Assembly: GCA_943326975.2 (NCBI GenBank)
Contig: CALPVI020000146.1
Coordinates: 1 to 5,523, forward strand
Length of the DNA stretch: 5,523 nt
Direction of reading: 5' to 3'
Source of the DNA: Actinomyces viscosus
GTDB taxonomy: Bacteria > Bacteroidota > Bacteroidia > Flavobacteriales_D > Crocinitomicaceae
Numbering within the stretch: the first letter of the stretch is position 1; each line of letters starts with the position of its first letter. The notes below the pieces were generated by a model that saw only the letters and a list, made by a program, of their open reading frames with translations, did not search any database and was not told the origin of the DNA. A program made the translations under genes and the position numbers. Below are positions 1 through 5,523 of this stretch, one piece after another.

Positions 1-921
1 AAAGGAATCATAGGTCGTCAGTTTTTTTACAATGGTTGGTTTACGAAAGAAAATGTTCAACAATCTTTACTTGCTTTAAGTGAGCAATTGAAAGAAGAAA
101 CACTTTTAGACTGGCTTCAGAATTATAATTATACTACTCAATCAAAAAGAGTTGGAATTATTATGGCTGGAAACATTCCGTTGGTAGGTTTCCATGATTT
201 TTTATGTGTTTTATTATCCGGTAATATCGCAGTATGCAAATTAAGTTCTGATGATAAAACTTTGTTACCTGCATTGGCTGAGCAATTAATTCAATTTACA
301 CCTTCTTTGAAAGAAAGAATTGTATTCGCATTTGGTAAAATAGGTGAAATAGATGCGGTAATAGCTACAGGAAGTGACAATTCAGCTAAATATTTCGAGC
401 AATATTTTGGGAAATATCCCCACATTTTTAGGAAAAATAGAACTTCTATTGCAGTTTTGACAGGAAATGAATCCACGGATGAATTAACTGCACTTGGAAA
501 AGATATATTTTATTATTTTGGATTAGGATGTAGAAATGTATCTCATCTATTACTTCCTAAAGATTTTCAATTGAATCGATTCTTTGAATCGATTATGGAC
601 TATTCATCTGTTATTAATCACAACAAATACGGTAATAATTACGATTATAATAAAGCTGTATATTTGATGAATCAGATGCAATTATTCGATAATAATTTTG
701 TGCTATTGAGAGAAACAAAAGAATTGTTCTCTCCACTTTCGATGGTTCATTATCATTTTTATGACAATCAAATTGATATTGATGACTATTTAAGTCAGAA
801 TGAGGAGAAAATTCAAGTTGTAATTGGTCAAAATTACACACCTTTTGGTACAGCACAATGTCCCATGTTATCAGATTATGCAGATGGTGTTGATGTAATG
901 AAGTGGGTAGAAACTATCTAA
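1..921 (+). CDS. Acyl-CoA reductase, LuxC family (5'-truncated by window edge)
   Basis: The reading frame is open from base 1 to the TAA at 919-921, giving 306 visible residues. LuxC-family proteins usually have about 350 or more, so roughly 40-50 N-terminal residues lie outside the window. The family reduces long-chain acyl-CoA (or acyl-enzyme) to a fatty aldehyde with NADPH, through a thioester on a cysteine. The likely catalytic cysteine is in GLGCRNVSH, visible residue 177 (bases 529-531). A conserved nucleotide-binding-like stretch, MAGNIPLVGFHDF, begins near visible residue 55, and the C-terminal part has QNYTPFGTAQCP. An internal TTG at 88-90 could be mistaken for a start, but homologous-looking sequence (GRQFFYNGWFT) continues upstream in the same frame. 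The protein has no signal peptide in view and is probably cytoplasmic. No luxD or luxE partner is visible downstream, so a bioluminescence role is not implied; the cellular substrate is unknown. Family assignment is firm, physiological role is not. Confidence 0.88.
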   Translation, partial: KGIIGRQFFYNGWFTKENVQQSLLALSEQLKEETLLDWLQNYNYTTQSKRVGIIMAGNIPLVGFHDFLCVLLSGNIAVCKLSSDDKTLLPALAEQLIQFTPSLKERIVFAFGKIGEIDAVIATGSDNSAKYFEQYFGKYPHIFRKNRTSIAVLTGNESTDELTALGKDIFYYFGLGCRNVSHLLLPKDFQLNRFFESIMDYSSVINHNKYGNNYDYNKAVYLMNQMQLFDNNFVLLRETKELFSPLSMVHYHFYDNQIDIDDYLSQNEEKIQVVIGQNYTPFGTAQCPMLSDYADGVDVMKWVETI

Positions 922-966
922 TTTTCAAGGACTATTCTAAATAATAGTTAAAATTAGATTTTTAAT

Positions 967-989
967 TCATTCTAGATAAATTAGAATGA
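967..989 (+). terminator. Weak AT-rich hairpin, possible terminator of the reductase
   Basis: An 8-bp perfect inverted repeat (967-974 TCATTCTA, 982-989 TAGAATGA) encloses a 7-base loop and is followed by the T-rich stretch CTACTTTTAATTTTT. It starts 45 bases after the reductase stop. A smaller 6-bp repeat (931-936 ACTATT with 943-948 AATAGT) lies just upstream. The stem is AT-rich and therefore weak, so it may only attenuate transcription into the receptor gene, or have no role. Confidence 0.3.
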
Positions 990-1017
990 CTACTTTTAAT
1001 TTTTACAACAAAAGTAG
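990..1017 (+). repeat. 8-bp inverted repeat just before the receptor start
   Basis: CTACTTTT at 990-997 is repeated inverted as AAAAGTAG at 1010-1017, with a 12-base spacer, ending six bases before the ATG at 1024. It directly abuts the hairpin at 967-989. It could be a binding site for a dimeric regulator or a leader hairpin that partly hides the translation start, but in such AT-rich DNA an 8-bp inverted repeat can also arise by chance. TACTTTTA (991-998) matches the Bacteroidota -7 box TAnnTTTG at 7 of 8 positions, without a convincing -33 element. Confidence 0.25.
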
Positions 1018-1023
1018 CTGAGA

Positions 1024-3489
1024 ATGTTAAAATATAAATTATTCAAATATATCGCAATCGTGCTTTTTATGCACGTTTGTTTAACAACTCATTCTTTTTC
1101 TCAAAATAATAAAGGAATTTTTCAAGGTGAGGTAAAAGATTCTACCTTCAAAAAAGGAATTGAATTTGCAAGTATACGTTTATTTAACGCAAATGATTCT
1201 TCTTTAATTAGTGGAGATTTCACAGATTCTTTAGGTAGATTTAAAATAAAAGAATTACCATTTGGAAACTACTATGCAGTTATAGATTTTTTAGGTTATG
1301 ATTTGAAACGTCTAAATACTATTTCAATTTCTGTAAATGAACCTTTATTTACTGCAACTATTTTACTAAAAGTGCACAAAGAAACTACTATGGACGAAGT
1401 GCAAGTGGTGGGGAAACAAAACGCATTTGAAATTGGGTTGGATAAAAAAGTCTATAATGTAGGTTCAGATTTATCAACAAAAGGAGGGTCGGTAAATGAC
1501 ATATTACTAAAAGTTCCTTCTGTTGATGTTGATCAGGATGGAAAAGTATCCTTACGAGGGGATGGTAACGTGACAATCTTAATTGATGGTCGACCAAGTT
1601 CTATGACAGGTGGAAATGGGAAAAGTTTATTAGATGCAATACCTGCAAGTTCAATTGAAAGAATAGAAATTATTTCAAATCCGTCAGCAAAGTATGATCC
1701 AGATGGTACATCTGGTATTATCAATATTGTTCTTAAAAAGAATAAATTGAAAGGAACGAATGGAATGATTAGTACGACAGTAGCAACTGGAAATATTTTA
1801 AATTCATCGATGAGTTTTAGTGTGAGAAATTCTAAAATTAATTCGTATGTTAATTATTCATACAAATACATGGAAGGATATCGTAATAATTGGGGAACTT
1901 TACAACAATTGAATGACGATGTTTTGACTTCAAAATTGGTTCAAAATCGATTAGGGACAGATAATAACATCAATAATTTATTAAAATTAGGTACGGATTT
2001 TTATGTTTCGACAACCCAAACTATCGGTTTTTCAGTTTCAGGAAGTATAGGGAGTAGGGCTACAACTGGTGATTTGGTGAATAAACTGTACAATGGAACA
2101 GATAGTTTGACTCGTTTTTGGACAAGATCATCAAATGATCCAACAAAGCAGCAAAATTTTGATATGAATGTAAATCATAAGATTGAATTTAAAAACAAAA
2201 AAGGTACACTTGAATCGAACTTTACGCAATCAATAGGAGAAAATCATGATTACGGTTATTATAACGAATCTTATTTAAATGCTGATAGTACATTGAATGC
2301 ACATGCTAAAATGAATCAACAATTAACAAGCAATGGAAGAAATGATGTATTTACAGGACAAACAGATTTTGTGCGAGTGTTTGATAAAACAAAAGCAAGG
2401 TTTGAAGCAGGAGCAAAGGCAATTATTAGAAATATGGGAGTGAATTCAAATTTTGAAACCTTAGATACATTAACAAATGTTTATTTATCAGATACATCAA
2501 CAAATTTTGATTACAAATACAATGAACAAATTTATAGTGCTTATACAATTTATGGACAACAAAAAGGAAAATGGAAATACCAGGGTGGATTAAGATTTGA
2601 ACAATCATATCAAATTCCTTTTTTGGTATCTAAAAACGAAAAATATACAAATGATTATTTTAATATTTTTCCTTCAGGTCATGTCAAATACAATAACAAA
2701 GGAAATTCGGAATGGAGTTTAAGTTATAGTAGGAGAATTAATAGAGCCAATTCTGAAAATTTGAATCCATTTACAAGTTATGCAGATCCATTTAATTTAA
2801 GAAAAGGAAATCCTGCTTTAAAACCAGAATATATAAGTTCATTTGACTTAGGTTATTTTATTGAAAAATCTAAAATCACAATGACATCAAGTATTTACTA
2901 TCGTTATACGACAAATGTAATTCAACGTGTTAAAATATTTTATCCAGACAATACTTCAACAGTAACTTATACGAATATTGATCAAAGTCAAAGTGGAGGT
3001 TTAGAATTAGTCATTTCATATAAACCATATAAATGGTGGAGAAATACAATTTCGTTTAATGGAAGTTTTATTAAATATGCAGATAATACACCTAATTTCA
3101 ATTATAACAATAGTGGTATTAATATAACTGCTAAATATGTTGGAGCTATTGAATATTGGAAGAAAACAATGACCACGCAATTAAATATTCAATATAACGC
3201 ACCACAAACAACTGCGCAAGGTATCGTTCAAAGAAGGGGAGCAGTAGAGCTTTCTACTGAGAAAAGTTTGTATAAAGGGAAATGGTCAGTAGGATTAAGA
3301 ATGGCAGATATTTTTAATCGTCAAGGTTTTTCATTAAAAGTAAGACAACCAACTATCATCCAAGATTCAGAATTCAAATGGCAAACAAGACGATTATATT
3401 TTACAATCTCATACAAGTTCGGTAAAGTTGAGTTTTTAAACAAACAAAAATCTAGTTCAGATAGTGGTGGTGGAAATATGGAATATTAA
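1024..3489 (+). CDS. Outer-membrane TonB-dependent receptor-like beta-barrel protein
   Basis: Complete 821-residue protein with the architecture of Bacteroidota outer-membrane receptors. Residues 1-27 form a signal peptide: basic start, hydrophobic core AIVLFMHVCL, and a probable cut after SFSQ. Residues about 31-117 are a carboxypeptidase-regulatory-like beta-sandwich (FASIRLFNANDSSLISG, TDSLGRFKIKELPFGNY). MDEVQVVGKQ at 123-132 resembles the TonB-box region that follows this domain. Residues about 140-240 are the plug (VNDILLKVPSVDVDQDG, IERIEIISNPSAKYDPDGTS, GIINIVLKK). The rest, to about 801, is beta-barrel of the OMP_b-brl_3 type, with the hallmark LRKGNPALKPEY region and a last strand LYFTISYKFG. 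A 20-residue polar tail ending GGGNMEY follows. It would take up a ligand across the outer membrane using TonB-ExbBD energy, but nothing here shows the ligand (siderophore, peptide or glycan are all possible). No SusD-like partner or TonB-linked regulator is adjacent. The ATG at 1024 is chosen because the signal peptide begins directly there; no Shine-Dalgarno sequence is seen, as is usual in this phylum. Confidence 0.9.
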   Translation: MLKYKLFKYIAIVLFMHVCLTTHSFSQNNKGIFQGEVKDSTFKKGIEFASIRLFNANDSSLISGDFTDSLGRFKIKELPFGNYYAVIDFLGYDLKRLNTISISVNEPLFTATILLKVHKETTMDEVQVVGKQNAFEIGLDKKVYNVGSDLSTKGGSVNDILLKVPSVDVDQDGKVSLRGDGNVTILIDGRPSSMTGGNGKSLLDAIPASSIERIEIISNPSAKYDPDGTSGIINIVLKKNKLKGTNGMISTTVATGNILNSSMSFSVRNSKINSYVNYSYKYMEGYRNNWGTLQQLNDDVLTSKLVQNRLGTDNNINNLLKLGTDFYVSTTQTIGFSVSGSIGSRATTGDLVNKLYNGTDSLTRFWTRSSNDPTKQQNFDMNVNHKIEFKNKKGTLESNFTQSIGENHDYGYYNESYLNADSTLNAHAKMNQQLTSNGRNDVFTGQTDFVRVFDKTKARFEAGAKAIIRNMGVNSNFETLDTLTNVYLSDTSTNFDYKYNEQIYSAYTIYGQQKGKWKYQGGLRFEQSYQIPFLVSKNEKYTNDYFNIFPSGHVKYNNKGNSEWSLSYSRRINRANSENLNPFTSYADPFNLRKGNPALKPEYISSFDLGYFIEKSKITMTSSIYYRYTTNVIQRVKIFYPDNTSTVTYTNIDQSQSGGLELVISYKPYKWWRNTISFNGSFIKYADNTPNFNYNNSGINITAKYVGAIEYWKKTMTTQLNIQYNAPQTTAQGIVQRRGAVELSTEKSLYKGKWSVGLRMADIFNRQGFSLKVRQPTIIQDSEFKWQTRRLYFTISYKFGKVEFLNKQKSSSDSGGGNMEY

Positions 3490-3501
3490 ATAGAGTAAAT
3501 G

Positions 3502-3537
3502 TAAAAGCCCTTTCAATAAAATGTGAAAGGGCTTTTA
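3502..3537 (+). terminator. Strong intrinsic terminator after the receptor gene, possibly bidirectional
   Basis: A perfect 14-bp stem (3502-3515 with 3524-3537; core AAGCCCTTTCA/TGAAAGGGCTT) has an 8-base loop and begins 12 bases after the receptor stop. The plus strand continues TTTTATTCTTTT, a suitable T-rich tail. The stem also ends in a short T run when read on the minus strand, so it could stop transcription of the small minus-strand frame that ends at 3562. Confidence 0.88.
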
Positions 3538-3561
3538 TTCTTTTAAAGATTTCATAAAGTA

Positions 3562-3693
3562 CTATTTTGTTGATTTTTGATGGTTGATTTTTATACCTAA
3601 ATTCAACAAAGCAGCATCAATTCCTGAATACTTCTTTAATTCTAAAGTAGATTCTTTAAGAATCTTTTTAGGAGGTGCAATTTTTGTTTTCAT
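3562..3693 (-). CDS. Possible small basic protein, 43 residues, unknown function
   Basis: A short reading frame runs on the minus strand from ATG (3691-3693) to TAG (3562-3564). The product begins MKTKIAPPKKILKES, has a middle part LELKKYSGIDAALLNLGI, and ends HQKSTK. By count it has ten Lys against three acidic residues and no Cys or Trp. There is no hydrophobic stretch long enough for a membrane segment or signal peptide. I do not recognise a family. In favour of a real gene: it fills most of a gap that otherwise holds nothing, it stops 24 bases before a strong hairpin that could serve as its terminator, and its sequence is not low-complexity. Against: it is short, no Shine-Dalgarno sequence or exact promoter box is visible (TTATTTTG at minus-strand 3737-3730 is a 7/8 match to the -7 box), and a frame of this size can occur by chance. 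It could also be a decayed remnant of a longer gene. Confidence 0.42.
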   Translation of the reverse strand: MKTKIAPPKKILKESTLELKKYSGIDAALLNLGIKINHQKSTK

Positions 3694-3876
3694 AACTACT
3701 ACTATTATGTTTGTTCAACTAAATATAATCAAAATAAATACCAAAATGATTGAGATTTATTAAACCGACTATTTCATTGAGTTATCTGCATCATAAAATA
3801 AGTATAGTAATCAACTGCTATTATTATTTTAAAGTTATTTTTGTTGTATTAATTTTAAATAATATAAAGATTAGAT
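3694..3876. other. Non-coding spacer between divergent small frame and acyltransferase
   Basis: About 180 bases of very AT-rich DNA with no reading frame I would support on either strand, no tRNA-like fold and no long inverted repeat. If the small frame at 3562-3693 is a gene, this spacer must hold two divergent promoters. The only good candidate box is the plus-strand one at 3836-3843. Confidence 0.5.
3836..3843 (+). promoter_or_regulatory. Candidate Bacteroidota -7 promoter box for the acyltransferase
   Basis: TATTTTTG is an exact match to the Bacteroidota sigma-ABfr -7 consensus TAnnTTTG. The expected -33 TTG is represented only by CTG at 3815-3817, 18 bases upstream, within the accepted spacing but one base off. 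Transcription would begin near 3850, leaving a leader of about 25 bases before the ATG at 3877. The box is plausible by position, but such T-rich octamers are common in this DNA. Confidence 0.4.
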
Positions 3877-4416
3877 ATGAAGATAATGTTCTATATTTTG
3901 AAGTTATTTGGTTGGAAAATCGATGATCATGTTCCAACAGGAATTGACAAATGTGTTGTTGTTGTGGGGCCACATACATCTAATTGGGATTTTATAATTG
4001 GTAGGATTGCTTTTGCAAAATACAAAGTAAATGCAAAGTTTTTAATAAAAAAAGATTTGTTTTTCCCTCCATTAGGTTGGATTTTAAAAGCAATGGGAGG
4101 TTTACCTGTTGATAGAAAACAAAAAAATAATATTACTGAATTAGCAGTTAAATTATTTGATGAACATGAAAAATTGTATCTAGTATTTACACCAGAAGGT
4201 ACTCGTTCGTACAATCCAAAATGGAAAAGAGGTTTTTATTATATTGCAATGAAAGCAAATGTTCCGATTTACATTGCCTATATGGATTATGAAAAGAAAA
4301 TAGGAGGCTTTGAAAGAATTTTTGAGCCGACCGGTGATATTGATAAAGATATCGAGGACATCAAAGCTATATTATCAAAATACAAAGGGAAGTTTCCAGA
4401 AAATGGTATTTATTAA
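3877..4416 (+). CDS. PlsC-family lysophospholipid/glycerol acyltransferase
   Basis: Complete 179-residue protein of the 1-acyl-sn-glycerol-3-phosphate acyltransferase superfamily, which moves a fatty acyl group from acyl-CoA or acyl-ACP to a hydroxyl acceptor at the inner face of the cytoplasmic membrane. The catalytic HX4D motif is in GPHTSNWDF (His33, Asp38). Motif II is around GGLPVDRK (74-81), motif III is FTPEGTRS (104-111), and motif IV is NVPIYIAY (128-135). The protein is shorter than classical PlsC (about 240 residues) and has no N-terminal membrane span, only a short amphipathic start (MKIMFYILKLFGWKI), matching the compact LPLAT subgroup whose motif I reads PHTSNWD. The acceptor of that subgroup is not established, so lysophosphatidate, another lysolipid or an aminolipid are all possible; I would not name it plsC. 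The ATG at 3877 gives a normal family N-terminus. It is a single-gene unit: the spacer upstream is non-coding and the next gene converges on it. Its TAA overlaps the base of the following hairpin. Confidence 0.87.
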   Translation: MKIMFYILKLFGWKIDDHVPTGIDKCVVVVGPHTSNWDFIIGRIAFAKYKVNAKFLIKKDLFFPPLGWILKAMGGLPVDRKQKNNITELAVKLFDEHEKLYLVFTPEGTRSYNPKWKRGFYYIAMKANVPIYIAYMDYEKKIGGFERIFEPTGDIDKDIEDIKAILSKYKGKFPENGIY

Positions 4417-4451
4417 ATAAAAAAAGGAATCATTGATTCCTTTTTTTATTT
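4415..4451. terminator. Bidirectional terminator between convergent genes
   Basis: A 17-bp perfect stem (4415-4431 with 4435-4451) with a 3-base loop is built from a GGAATC/GATTCC core flanked by seven A residues on one side and seven T residues on the other. Each strand therefore reads A-run, GC-containing stem, T-run. The left arm includes the last two bases of the acyltransferase stop codon, and the right arm ends two bases before the kinase stop codon at 4454-4456. Confidence 0.92.
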
Positions 4452-4453
4452 CC

Positions 4454-5523
4454 TTATTTCCATTTAAAAAGTCGTTGAAAGAAATTTTTCTTGACTTCTA
4501 CACCATAACCATAACCATAACCGTACCCATAGCCGTATCCATAACCTTTATTTTGGTCAGTTCCATTTAATAGGATTGACATGTTTTTCAGTTTTTTATC
4601 TTTATATAATGACTCAGGAATTGATAATAAGTTTTTGTCCAAATAATGAGCCCTAGCTACATAAATAAAAATATCAGAATAATCACTGATCAATAATGTA
4701 TCTGTAACCATACCTACAGGAGCTGTATCCACAATTATATAATCATATTGCTGCTTAGCCTCTTCAAATAATTCTTTGATTCGCTCACTCATCAATAATT
4801 CAGAGGGATTTGGAGGAATAGGTCCTGAAGGTAAAATATCAACATTTTCTGTTTCAGGTATTTTGGTAATTAATTCATTCAATTTTAAATTAGAATCAAT
4901 TATAAAAGAAGTAACTCCTTTTTGATTACCAATTTTTAAATATTCAAGTAACTTGGGCGCTCTTAAGTCCATCCCAATAATTAATACTTTTTTTCCTGTA
5001 AGACCTATTGTTGCTGCTAAATTTACAGAAATAAATGATTTTCCTTCATGACTAATGGTAGACGAAACAAAAATTGTTTTAGCTAGTTCGGAAGTATTAG
5101 AATCAGTAAAAAAGTTTATGTTTGTTCGAAGTATTCTAAAAGCTTCGGCGATACTTGATCTTTCACCTTGTTCTACGACAAGTGATTTAGATTTGTTTTG
5201 TGAAAATGGTAAATCACCTATGTAAGGTAAACCCAAATTAATTATATCATCTTTTGAATGAATTTTAGTATCTAATAATTTTTTAATGAAGAATATACAA
5301 AAAGGAATGAAAACACCTAAAATAAATGCTACGCTAAATATAATTTTTTTCTTCGGTGATTTGATAATTTCATCACTATATGCAGAGTCAATTATTTTTG
5401 TATTAGGTATTGTAACTGCTAAAGAAATAGATGTTTCTTCTCTTTTGTGAAGAAGGAATAAATACAAGCTTTCTTTAATCTGTTGTTGTCTATAAATCTC
5501 TTTAAACTCTTTTTCATGTTTAG
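4454..5523 (-). CDS. Wzc-type polysaccharide co-polymerase / bacterial tyrosine kinase (5'-truncated)
   Basis: The minus-strand frame is open from the right edge to TAA (4454-4456), giving 355 visible residues; full proteins have about 700-830, so the first membrane span and most of the periplasmic Wzz domain are missing. A TTG at 5467-5465 is not the start, because the typical sequence EIYRQQQIKES lies upstream in frame. Visible residues 1-50 are the end of the Wzz domain (YLFLLHKREE, SLAVTIPNTKIIDSAYS). Residues about 60-80 are the second membrane span, after SPKKK. The cytoplasmic kinase has EAFRILRTN (126-134), Walker A SSTISHEGKS (153-162), Walker A' VLIIGMDLRAPK (179-190), LPSGPIPPNPSELL (230-243) and Walker B YIIVDTAP (261-268). 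It ends in seven Gly-Tyr pairs and NFFQRLFKWK. In this family the kinase phosphorylates the C-terminal tyrosines of neighbouring subunits, and cycling of that state controls capsule or exopolysaccharide chain assembly and export at the inner membrane. It is probably the last gene of a polysaccharide cluster beyond the right edge; its promoter is not in view. The first Walker A' Asp is Gly. Confidence 0.9.
   Translation of the reverse strand, partial: KHEKEFKEIYRQQQIKESLYLFLLHKREETSISLAVTIPNTKIIDSAYSDEIIKSPKKKIIFSVAFILGVFIPFCIFFIKKLLDTKIHSKDDIINLGLPYIGDLPFSQNKSKSLVVEQGERSSIAEAFRILRTNINFFTDSNTSELAKTIFVSSTISHEGKSFISVNLAATIGLTGKKVLIIGMDLRAPKLLEYLKIGNQKGVTSFIIDSNLKLNELITKIPETENVDILPSGPIPPNPSELLMSERIKELFEEAKQQYDYIIVDTAPVGMVTDTLLISDYSDIFIYVARAHYLDKNLLSIPESLYKDKKLKNMSILLNGTDQNKGYGYGYGYGYGYGYGVEVKKNFFQRLFKWK
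4505..4546 (-). repeat. Hexanucleotide repeat encoding seven Gly-Tyr pairs
   Basis: Seven in-frame six-base units encode the tyrosine cluster near the kinase C-terminus, followed by GGT and then GVEVKK. In coding order the units are GGTTAT, GGATAC, GGCTAT, GGGTAC, GGTTAT, GGTTAT, GGTTAT. The first four each use a different glycine codon, while the last three are identical. Gain or loss of a unit would keep the frame and change the number of phosphorylatable tyrosines by one. Confidence 0.92.

Noticed and set aside
88..90. TTG as the start of the reductase gene
   Set aside because: The same frame is open to base 1 and the upstream residues fit the family, so the gene begins before the window.
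291..856. Minus-strand open frames inside the reductase gene
   Set aside because: They lie opposite a conserved enzyme and look like chance frames in AT-rich DNA.
1388..1724. Two open frames on the minus strand inside the receptor gene
   Set aside because: They are antisense to a well-supported plug domain, have unlikely composition and show no domain of their own.
3694..3876. Possible riboswitch or small RNA in the spacer before the acyltransferase
   Set aside because: I see no substantial stem, no recognisable aptamer motif and no terminator inside the spacer; only a promoter-like box.
3927..4214. Minus-strand frame of 95 residues inside the acyltransferase gene
   Set aside because: It is fully antisense to the catalytic motifs of the acyltransferase and resembles no protein I know.
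4501..4552. The CCATAA-type repeats as a CRISPR array or telomere-like element
   Set aside because: The units are six bases without spacers and stay in frame as Gly-Tyr codons at the expected site of a kinase tyrosine cluster.
5465..5467. TTG (minus strand) as the start of the kinase gene
   Set aside because: The frame continues to the right edge with typical Wzz-end sequence (EIYRQQQIKES), so this is an internal leucine codon.
1..5523. A single envelope operon or new multi-gene system
   Set aside because: Strand changes, two strong terminators and a long non-coding gap split the window into independent units of known families.

Overview
The window is AT-rich DNA that looks like a chromosome of the phylum Bacteroidota, probably a flavobacterium in the Flavobacteriaceae/Weeksellaceae range. 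Four things point there: an outer-membrane receptor with a carboxypeptidase-regulatory-like domain fused to a TonB plug, a LuxC-type acyl-CoA reductase with the GCRNVS cysteine motif, a Wzc-type tyrosine kinase with a flavobacterial-style Walker A' and a Gly-Tyr tail, and start codons without a clear Shine-Dalgarno sequence. The genus cannot be fixed from this sequence.

Layout from left to right. (1) Positions 1-921, plus strand: the C-terminal part of an acyl-CoA reductase whose start lies before the window. (2) Positions 922-1023: a short gap with several small AT-rich inverted repeats. (3) Positions 1024-3489, plus strand: a complete 821-residue outer-membrane TonB-dependent receptor-like protein, closed by a strong terminator hairpin at 3502-3537. 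(4) Positions 3562-3693, minus strand: a possible 43-residue basic protein, followed by about 180 bases of non-coding DNA with a Bacteroidota-type promoter -7 box. (5) Positions 3877-4416, plus strand: a complete PlsC-family acyltransferase. (6) Positions 4415-4451: a 17-bp hairpin that probably ends transcription from both sides. (7) Positions 4454-5523, minus strand: the C-terminal part of a polysaccharide co-polymerase/bacterial tyrosine kinase, running off the right edge.

The genes do not form one operon. The reductase and receptor are co-directional but separated by about 100 bases. The acyltransferase stands alone, and the kinase converges on it and is probably the last gene of a capsule or exopolysaccharide cluster lying beyond the right edge. 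All four large genes concern the cell envelope or acyl chains (fatty acyl reduction, outer-membrane transport, acyl transfer to phospholipid or another lipid, polysaccharide export), but no shared pathway is shown.

I see no convincing new multi-gene system. The points most worth a second look are the Gly-Tyr hexanucleotide repeat at the kinase C-terminus, the small basic reading frame at 3562-3693, and the paired arrangement of hairpins between convergent units.
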